The translations under genes and the position numbers were made by a program. A stretch of 20,809 nucleotides of DNA from Atopobiaceae bacterium UBA5363 (GTDB lineage: Bacteria; Actinomycetota; Coriobacteriia; Coriobacteriales; Atopobiaceae). The stretch spans positions 22,707 to 43,515 of the forward strand of contig DHPN01000024.1 in assembly GCA_002407925.1 (NCBI GenBank), written 5' to 3'. Shown here piece after piece: positions 15,001 to 20,438 of this stretch (position 1 is the stretch's first letter; each line of letters opens with the position of its first letter). Below the pieces are notes generated by a model. The model did not search any database. It saw only the letters and a program-made list of their open reading frames with translations, and had not been told where the DNA came from.

Positions 15001-16472
15001 GCACTGCAGTCGGCATTATTGCGGCTCAGTCCATTGGCGAACCTGGCACTCAGCTTACGATGAGAACAATCCACTCCGGTGGTGTTGCTGGCGCTGATGA
15101 CATTACTCAGGGCCTGCCCACAGTCGCTCGCATGTTTGATGTCGTGGGCAATGTCAATGAGAAGATCCTCGGCCGCGAAGCCGATCTTGCTCCCTATTCC
15201 GGCAAGCTTCGCATTATGCCCGAGCAAACTGAGTATCTGCTTCAGATTCTTGATCCGGATGACCAATCCCGCGTTCTTCAAGAGTGGCGCGTACCTGCAT
15301 CAGTGCGTTTCATGCCAAATATCGAAGATGGCGTAGACGTCCGCGCAGGAGATCAGATCACACATGGCTTCGTCAACTTCCGCAAGCTCCGCAAGCTGAC
15401 GGACATCGAGTCGACAATGCATACCTTTGTGAAGTCCGTTAAGGATGTCTACACCTCACAGGGCGTGGACCTCAATGACAAGCATATAGAAGTCATTGCG
15501 CGCCAGATGCTTCGCCGCGTTCAAGTTACCAACCCAGGGGATTCCACGTATTTGCTTGGCCAGTATGTCGACAGGTACGTATTCGCGGACACCGTGCGCA
15601 ACATCACCCTCGCGGGGGGCACGCCGCCTGAGGCAGAGCCTGTTATCCTGGGCACGCTCAAAGTTGCGAGCACGGTTGACTCTTGGCTTTCGGCAGCCTC
15701 GTTTAGCCGCACAGCTGGCATCCTGACTGAAGTCGCCATCGAAGGTGCGACCGATCACCTACGTGACCTCAAGTCAAATGTTATTATCGGCAAGAAGATC
15801 CCCGCTGGCACAGGGCTTGCTGCCTACAACGACGTTGAGCTCACCTACCATGGTCAAAGAATTGACGGTCCAACTTCTCCGCAAGCAAAATCCTTGCCTG
15901 AATGGGCTCCTGACGATCTCAAGAGCATTGAGGAGAAGCTTCCCAAGCAGCTTGATTGGGTAGGCGATGACTATGGCTACGGCGGCGTATATTCGAAAAA
16001 CGGACGCACGCTTTCGTCTGAGGATGCCAAGTTGTATCTCTTTGACGACCTAGGCGTTTCGCAGCGTTGGACGAATAAGTTCAGCGAGGTTGGCATAGAG
16101 ACGGTTGGCGATCTTATCGGTAAGACTGAGGACGACCTGCTGCGCATCGATGGAATCGGCGCGAAGGCAATTGAGGAACTGCGCGAGGGGCTTGAAGCGC
16201 GTGGCTTGCTTTACATTCTTGAGCCAGAAGAGGACGAAGCCGACAACGAAGACCTTTCCCAACTTCTTAACATGGTATTTTCACCTGACAATGATGTCAT
16301 GCTGGGTTCTGCGGCACCAGCTAGCCCTGAAGCGCCAGAGGACGATGATTTGATTGGTGCTCCGGCAAAAGATGACAAGGCAAGTACAAAAAAAGACGTC
16401 ATCAATGAAGACCTTGGTAGCTTGCACGATTTGCTGTCACAGGTTGAGCGTCAAGAAAACGATGACGAGTAA
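12039..16472 (+). CDS. rpoC: RNA polymerase beta' subunit with C-terminal alphaCTD-like extension
   Basis: Catalytic subunit of RNA polymerase, 1477 residues; mycobacterial beta' is about 1316. GTG 12039 follows AAGGAG at 12025-12030. Seen in order: zinc site 1 (C62, C64, C77, C80), the actinobacterial acidic coiled-coil insertion (about 141-225), the rudder/switch region with [20 protein letters not shown], catalytic NADFDGDQM (533-541; Asp 535, 537, 539), zinc site 2 (C892, C964, C971, C974), bridge helix [20 protein letters not shown] (856-875), trigger loop [14 protein letters not shown], and IPAGTG (1254-1259). The usual end of beta' is reached near DDYGYG (1310-1315). The chain then runs on for about 160 residues: a linker, an alphaCTD-like domain (1336-1390) and a long acidic tail with DDLIGA (1436-1441) and [14 protein letters not shown]. 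Bridge-helix residues S866 and H867 replace the usual Leu-Lys/Arg. Confidence 0.98.
   Translation: [1477 protein letters not shown]
16044..16208 (+). other. AlphaCTD-like helix-hairpin-helix domain fused to RpoC
   Basis: This is a domain within rpoC, residues 1336-1390. By hand, it aligns without gaps to E. coli RpoA 258-312: [20 protein letters not shown] against [20 protein letters not shown], then [20 protein letters not shown] against [20 protein letters not shown], then [15 protein letters not shown] against KSLTEIKDVLASRGL; about 20 of 55 positions are identical. Residues used by alphaCTD to contact UP-element DNA are kept: R265 (R1343), N268 (N1346), G296 (G1374), K298 (K1376), E302 (E1380); C269 is Lys and S299 is Ala. 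E261, which contacts sigma in E. coli, is Gly. A generic helix-hairpin-helix domain is the alternative, but the shared DDL, GDL, TE and RGL positions favour alphaCTD. The E. coli sequence is from memory. Confidence 0.8.
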
Positions 16473-16488
16473 GAACCTGTAGCCTCAT

Positions 16489-16526
16489 GGGAACCTCAAG
16501 CGCTAGCGCTTGAGGTTCCCTTATAT
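16489..16526 (+). terminator. Palindromic terminator after rpoC
   Basis: A perfect palindrome, 16489-16504 against 16505-16520 (each arm begins or ends with GGGAACCTCAAGCGC or its complement), then TTATAT. It separates rpoBC from the str genes; the weak tail leaves room for read-through. Confidence 0.82.
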
Positions 16527-16570
16527 GTGTCGGAAGGGTGAATTATAGATACTCCCGGTACCGTGGCTTT

Positions 16571-16599
16571 TTGACATCAGCGACCACCTAGCGTAAATT
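16571..16599 (+). promoter_or_regulatory. Promoter of the rpsL-rpsG-fusA-rpsJ operon
   Basis: Perfect -35 TTGACA (16571-16576), 17-base spacer, -10 TAAATT (16594-16599). Predicted start near 16606, giving a leader of about 90 bases. It is the best promoter between the rpoC terminator and rpsL. Confidence 0.78.
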
Positions 16600-16617
16600 G
16601 GCTCCTTGCGCCTATCC

Positions 16618-16642
16618 AAGGCGAGGGTGCTGACTCGCCCTT
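16618..16642 (+). promoter_or_regulatory. Hairpin in the rpsL leader
   Basis: GGCGAG (16620-16625) pairs with CTCGCC (16634-16639), and AAG/CTT can extend it with a bulge. It lies in the untranslated leader of the str operon. A regulatory role (for example ribosomal-protein feedback) is possible but not shown. Confidence 0.4.
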
Positions 16643-16695
16643 GAATATTGAAGTAAAGTGTATGTTTTTGAACGATAGGTATGAAGGAGAGAGCT

Positions 16696-17070
16696 TTGCC
16701 TACCATAAATCAGCTTGTTCGTCAGGGCCGTGTCTCCCATGCGGCTAAGTCAAAAAATGCTGCATTGCAGCACAACCCGCAAAAGCGTGGTGTCTGCACT
16801 CGTGTCTTCACGACAACACCCAAGAAGCCGAATTCGGCCTTGCGGAAAGTCGCCCGCGTTCGCTTAGTTAACGGCATTGAAGTGACTGCATATATTCCTG
16901 GTGAGGGCCACAATCTCCAAGAGCACTCGATCGTGTTGATCCGCGGTGGCAGAGTGCGTGATTTGCCAGGTGTACGTTATAAGATCATTCGCGGCGCCTA
17001 TGACTGCGCTGCCGTGCAAAACCGCATGAAGGCCCGTTCTCGCTATGGCGCGAAGCGGCCCAAGGAATAA
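16696..17070 (+). CDS. rpsL: 30S ribosomal protein S12 (TTG start; Arg88)
   Basis: Decoding-centre protein that governs accuracy and is the classical streptomycin target. Start is TTG 16696: AAGGAGA at 16684-16690 is well spaced, and MPTINQLVRQGR is the exact family start, giving the usual 124 residues. An in-frame ATG at 16681 lies upstream of the ribosome binding site and is rejected. Seen: TTTPKKPNSALRKV with K43 present (39-52), PGEGHNLQEHS (68-78) and GGRVRDLPGVRY (84-95). Position 88 is Arg (codon CGT, 16957-16959) where most bacteria have Lys; K88R is a known streptomycin-resistance change. It is the first gene of the str operon. Confidence 0.98.
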   Translation: MPTINQLVRQGRVSHAAKSKNAALQHNPQKRGVCTRVFTTTPKKPNSALRKVARVRLVNGIEVTAYIPGEGHNLQEHSIVLIRGGRVRDLPGVRYKIIRGAYDCAAVQNRMKARSRYGAKRPKE

Positions 17071-17112
17071 GCTTCAACTGATCCGTTCGAATCGAAGTTT
17101 AGGAGATTACAT

Positions 17113-17583
17113 ATGCCGCGCCGTGCAACAGCAATTCGTCGCGAGGTTCAACCAGACGCTGTTTACAACAATCGTCTTGTTACTCAGCTTATCAACAAGG
17201 TTCTTCTCGACGGTAAGAAGGCAACCGCCGAGCGCATAGTCTATGAGGCCTTCGACATAGTTAAAGAAAAGACGGAGGATGATCCGCTGGCTGTCTTCAA
17301 AAAGGCGATGGATAACATTCGCCCAACCCTTGAGGTTAAGCCTAAACGTGTTGGTGGTGCTACCTATCAGGTCCCAATGGAAGTCAACTCCCGCCGTGCA
17401 ACTACGCTTGCGATTCGCTGGATCGTCAACTTCAGCCGCGCGCGTAAGGAAAAGACCATGGCGGAGCGTCTTGCCAATGAGATCGTTGACGCCTCAAATG
17501 GCGTTGGCGCCTCAGTCAAGCGTCGCGAAGACCTCTTCAAGATGGCTGAGGCTAACCGCGCCTTCTCGCACTATCGTTTCTAG
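17113..17583 (+). CDS. rpsG: 30S ribosomal protein S7
   Basis: Primary 16S rRNA-binding protein that nucleates the 30S head and lines the E site; in E. coli it represses the str operon by binding its mRNA. 156 residues, normal length. Seen: MPRRATAIRREVQPDAVYNN at the N-terminus, LINKVLLDGKKATAERIVYE, the conserved KPKRVGGATYQVPMEV (about 76-91) with the beta-hairpin, RRATTLAIRWIV, and the C-terminal AEANRAFSHYRF. AGGAG at 17101-17105 precedes ATG 17113. fusA follows after 22 bases. Confidence 0.98.
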   Translation: MPRRATAIRREVQPDAVYNNRLVTQLINKVLLDGKKATAERIVYEAFDIVKEKTEDDPLAVFKKAMDNIRPTLEVKPKRVGGATYQVPMEVNSRRATTLAIRWIVNFSRARKEKTMAERLANEIVDASNGVGASVKRREDLFKMAEANRAFSHYRF

Positions 17584-17605
17584 TGAGATCTGAGGAGTTA
17601 TTTAC

Positions 17606-19708
17606 ATGGCAAAAGCTAAGTACAGTCTGGAGCAGTTGCGCAACATCGGCATCATGGCTCACATCGATGCAGGTAAGACAACTACGACGGAACGCATTCT
17701 TTACTACACGGGCAAGACGCACAAAATCGGCGAGGTCCACGATGGCGAGGCCGTCATGGACTGGATGGTGCAGGAGCAAGAGCGCGGCGTTACCATCACG
17801 TCCGCTGCGACCACATGCTTCTGGAAGGGCCACGTCATACAGATAATCGATACGCCTGGTCATGTCGACTTCACCGCTGAGGTCGAAAGATCGCTGCGTG
17901 TTCTTGACGGCGCAGTTGCAGTTTTCGATGCCGTAGCCGGCGTACAGCCACAGTCGGAGACGGTGTGGCGCCAAGCGCACAATTACAACGTCCCCCGCAT
18001 CGCTTTCATCAACAAGTATGACCGGGTAGGTGCGGACTTCTTCCATGCAATAGACACGATGAAGGATCGCCTTGCCGCTCCTGCCGTTGCAGCGCAGATT
18101 CCGATGGGCTCAGAGTCAAATTTTTGGGGTCTTATTGACCTCGTCACGATGATCGCATGGGACTTCAAGGAAGACGAAAAAGGGATGATCTATCCTGAGC
18201 CTATGGACGCCATTCCTGACGAGTTTGCAGATTTGGCTGCTGAGAAGCGTGAAGAGTTGCTTGACGCTGCCTCTAATTTTGATGATGAGCTGATGGAAAA
18301 GGTTCTTGAAGACGAAGAAATCCCCGTTGACTTGCTCAAGGGCGCCATTCGTAAAGGTGTCATCTCAAACAAGCTCAATCCTGTGTTTGTGGGCTCTGCT
18401 TACAAAAACAAGGGAATACAAGAGCTGCTTGATGCCATTGTTGACTACCTGCCGAGCCCGCTTGACATTCCCCCGACCGAGGGAACCGATCCAAAGACAG
18501 GCGAGAAGATCACACGCAAGGCTGACTTCAAGGAGCCATTCTCAGCCTTAGCGTTCAAGATCATGACTGATCCGTATGTAGGTAAATTAACATATTTCCG
18601 CGTGTACTCTGGTCGTGTTGACGCTGGCAGCTATGTCTATAACGTTAACAAGGACACGCGTGAGCGCTTGGGTCGCATTCTCGAGATGAATGCGAATGAC
18701 CGCGTTGATCGTGAGGAGTGCTCCGCTGGCGATATCGTTGCAGCAGTGGGCTTTAAGAACACGACGACAGGCGATACGCTCTCTGACGAGAAGCATCCGA
18801 TCCTACTTGAGTCAATCGAATTCGCGAAGCCCGTCATCGACGTAGCTGTTGAGCCAAAGAGCAAGGCCGAGCAAGAAAAGATGGGCGTTGGCCTGCAAAA
18901 GCTCGCCGAGGAGGATCCAACTTTCCAAGTTCACACTGACCAGGAGACCGGTCAGACTATTATCGCTGGCATGGGCGAGTTGCACCTAGAGATCATCATT
19001 GACCGTCTGCGCCGTGAGTTTCATGTTGACTGCAACGTTGGCAAGCCCCAGGTTGCCTATCGTGAGACTGCCGGACATGCGGTCAAGCACGTGCAAGGCA
19101 AGTTTGTGCGCCAGTCCGGCGGGCGTGGCCAATATGGCGATGCCATTATTGATATGGAGCCCAATGAAGAGGGCAAAGGCTATGAGTTTGTCGACGCGAC
19201 TGTTGGTGGTTCTATTCCCAAGGAATATATCCCCTCTGTTGACAAGGGAATTCAAGAGGCCCTCGAAAGTGGCGTTATTGCAGGCTACCCCGTGCAGGAT
19301 ATCAAGGTGACGCTTGTGGACGGCTCCTACCACGAAGTCGACTCATCAGAAGCTGCCTTTAAGATTGCAGGCTCTATGGCTATCAAGAAGGCCCTAAAGA
19401 TGTCCGACCCGATTTTGCTTGAGCCAATTGAGAAGGTCGAAGTTGAGACACCAGAGCAGTACATGGGCGACGTGATGGGCAACCTTTCGAGCCGTCGCGG
19501 AAAGATCGAGGGCATGGAGGATCGCGCAAACACAAAGGTCATTCGTGCGCGCGTGCCGCTTGGCGAGATGTTTGGCTATGCCACTGACCTGCGTTCTGAG
19601 ACTCAGGGTCGTGCAAGTTACACAATGCAGTTTGATTCATATGAGGCCGTTCCCAAAAACGTTCGCGAGGAGATCGTGGCGAAAAACGGTGGGAGCGAGA
19701 CTAAGTAA
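17606..19708 (+). CDS. fusA: Elongation factor G
   Basis: Translocase GTPase that moves tRNA-mRNA through the ribosome and, with RRF, recycles it. 700 residues, full five-domain length. Seen: G1 AHIDAGKTTTTERIL (about 17-31), switch I QERGVTITSAAT (about 60-71), G3 DTPGHVDF, G4 NKYDRVGADF, domain II FKIMTDPYVGKLTYFRVYSG, domain III TGQTIIAGMGELHLEIIIDR, domain IV RQSGGRGQYGDA and GGSIPKEYIPSVDKGIQEAL, and domain V ending with RGKIEGMEDRAN and the SYTMQFDSYEAVP region. The third residue of the NKxD motif is Tyr rather than the usual Met, which leaves the key N, K and D intact. GAGGAG at 17592-17597 sets the start at ATG 17606. The tuf gene usually found next is missing; rpsJ follows directly. 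Confidence 0.98.
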   Translation: MAKAKYSLEQLRNIGIMAHIDAGKTTTTERILYYTGKTHKIGEVHDGEAVMDWMVQEQERGVTITSAATTCFWKGHVIQIIDTPGHVDFTAEVERSLRVLDGAVAVFDAVAGVQPQSETVWRQAHNYNVPRIAFINKYDRVGADFFHAIDTMKDRLAAPAVAAQIPMGSESNFWGLIDLVTMIAWDFKEDEKGMIYPEPMDAIPDEFADLAAEKREELLDAASNFDDELMEKVLEDEEIPVDLLKGAIRKGVISNKLNPVFVGSAYKNKGIQELLDAIVDYLPSPLDIPPTEGTDPKTGEKITRKADFKEPFSALAFKIMTDPYVGKLTYFRVYSGRVDAGSYVYNVNKDTRERLGRILEMNANDRVDREECSAGDIVAAVGFKNTTTGDTLSDEKHPILLESIEFAKPVIDVAVEPKSKAEQEKMGVGLQKLAEEDPTFQVHTDQETGQTIIAGMGELHLEIIIDRLRREFHVDCNVGKPQVAYRETAGHAVKHVQGKFVRQSGGRGQYGDAIIDMEPNEEGKGYEFVDATVGGSIPKEYIPSVDKGIQEALESGVIAGYPVQDIKVTLVDGSYHEVDSSEAAFKIAGSMAIKKALKMSDPILLEPIEKVEVETPEQYMGDVMGNLSSRRGKIEGMEDRANTKVIRARVPLGEMFGYATDLRSETQGRASYTMQFDSYEAVPKNVREEIVAKNGGSETK

Positions 19709-19746
19709 CGACCGAGCGCAATAGCTCATTGATGGAGGTACCAAAA

Positions 19747-20055
19747 GTGTCCAGCCAAAAGATCAGGATTCGCCTCAAGGGCTACGATCATGAGGTCGTT
19801 GATCAATCCGCGAAACTCATCGTTGATACTGCGCAAAATACTGGAGCGCGTGTATCTGGCCCAATTCCGCTGCCGACCGAGCGAAATCTCTATACGGTTA
19901 TTCGCTCACCGCACAAGGATAAAGATAGCCGTGAGCAATTCGAGATGCTTACGCACAAGCGTTTGATTGACATCCTTGACCCAGGCGCGTCGACCGTCGA
20001 TTCTCTCATGCGTCTTGATTTGCCTGCAGGTGTTGATATCGAGATAAAGCTTTAG
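19747..20055 (+). CDS. rpsJ: 30S ribosomal protein S10 / NusE (GTG start)
   Basis: 30S head protein that, as NusE, also binds the NusG KOW domain and NusB to couple translation, transcription and rRNA antitermination. 102 residues. Seen: SSQKIRIRLKGYDHEVVDQS at the start, then TGARVSGPIPLPTERNLYTV, SPHKDKDSREQFEMLTHKRL and the C-terminal LDLPAGVDIEIKL. GTG 19747 is chosen because GGAGGT at 19734-19739 is spaced seven bases away and homologues begin near here; an in-frame TTG at 19729 is upstream of the site. It is only 38 bases after fusA with no terminator, so it is read as the last gene of the str transcript and is separated from rplC by 383 bases. Confidence 0.97.
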   Translation: MSSQKIRIRLKGYDHEVVDQSAKLIVDTAQNTGARVSGPIPLPTERNLYTVIRSPHKDKDSREQFEMLTHKRLIDILDPGASTVDSLMRLDLPAGVDIEIKL

Positions 20056-20246
20056 GATGCTGTAGGCATTAAGTTTGCGTTCTGCTCAGCACATCATACG
20101 GATTTTGCTAGAGAGCGCGTAGTTCTCTGCCGGTCTATATGGTGTGCTAGTTTTATGCCTGCTGGGCATAGGCGTTGCTCCACATGCATGTTGCTTGCCT
20201 GCAGGGCAAGGGAAAACTTTTTGAGAAAAAAAGATGCACGAAAAGA

Positions 20247-20275
20247 TTGTGGAGACGCCCGGCACAGTGTACACT
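20247..20275 (+). promoter_or_regulatory. Candidate rplC promoter, upstream copy
   Basis: TTGTGG (20247-20252), 17-base spacer, TACACT (20270-20275). The -10 is good and the -35 moderate. Predicted start near 20282. Confidence 0.45.
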
Positions 20276-20300
20276 AGGCAAGCTGTGCTTAAATAGCGCT

Positions 20301-20329
20301 TTGCGATGGCTTTCGCAAGGTTCTATAGA
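20301..20329 (+). promoter_or_regulatory. Candidate rplC promoter, downstream copy
   Basis: TTGCGA (20301-20306), 17-base spacer, TATAGA (20324-20329). The -35 is one arm of the inverted repeat TTGCGA/TCGCAA, so a repressor or attenuating structure could act here. Predicted start near 20336, about 100 bases before rplC. Confidence 0.45.
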
Positions 20330-20438
20330 GGTGAGGCATATTCACAGGATGTGGTCCGCTGGGGGTAGGTTTACTAGAGCTGGGTCAGCAACACTCAGGC
20401 TCATGAGGTCCCATGACCACCGAGGGTAAGGAATGAGT

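Larger units (their letters stand above)
20056..20438 (+). promoter_or_regulatory. Non-coding gap between rpsJ and rplC
   Basis: 383 bases with no convincing gene; the one 84-codon open frame (20175-20429) has no ribosome binding site and composition unlike its neighbours. Seen: two look-alike hairpins, TATGCC/GGCATA (20154-20159/20165-20170) and CTTGCC/GGCAAG (20194-20199/20205-20210), both with TGCNG loops; the second is followed a few bases later by TTTTT and may be a weak terminator. Two candidate promoters follow, then an inverted repeat TTGCGA/TCGCAA (20301-20306/20313-20318), and a small GGTC/GACC hairpin shortly before rplC. In many bacteria the S10 operon leader lies before rpsJ; here the regulatory gap lies after it. 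Confidence 0.6.

Noticed and set aside
16473..16488. The RpoC extension as an artefact of a lost stop codon or of a frameshift into a following gene
   Set aside because: The same frame runs on from the conserved beta' end with the same codon use, no ribosome binding site or start precedes the alphaCTD-like domain, and the chain stops cleanly just before a terminator.
20175..20429. An 84-codon frame in the rpsJ-rplC gap
   Set aside because: No Shine-Dalgarno, rich in Trp/Arg/His unlike neighbours, and it spans both promoter candidates.
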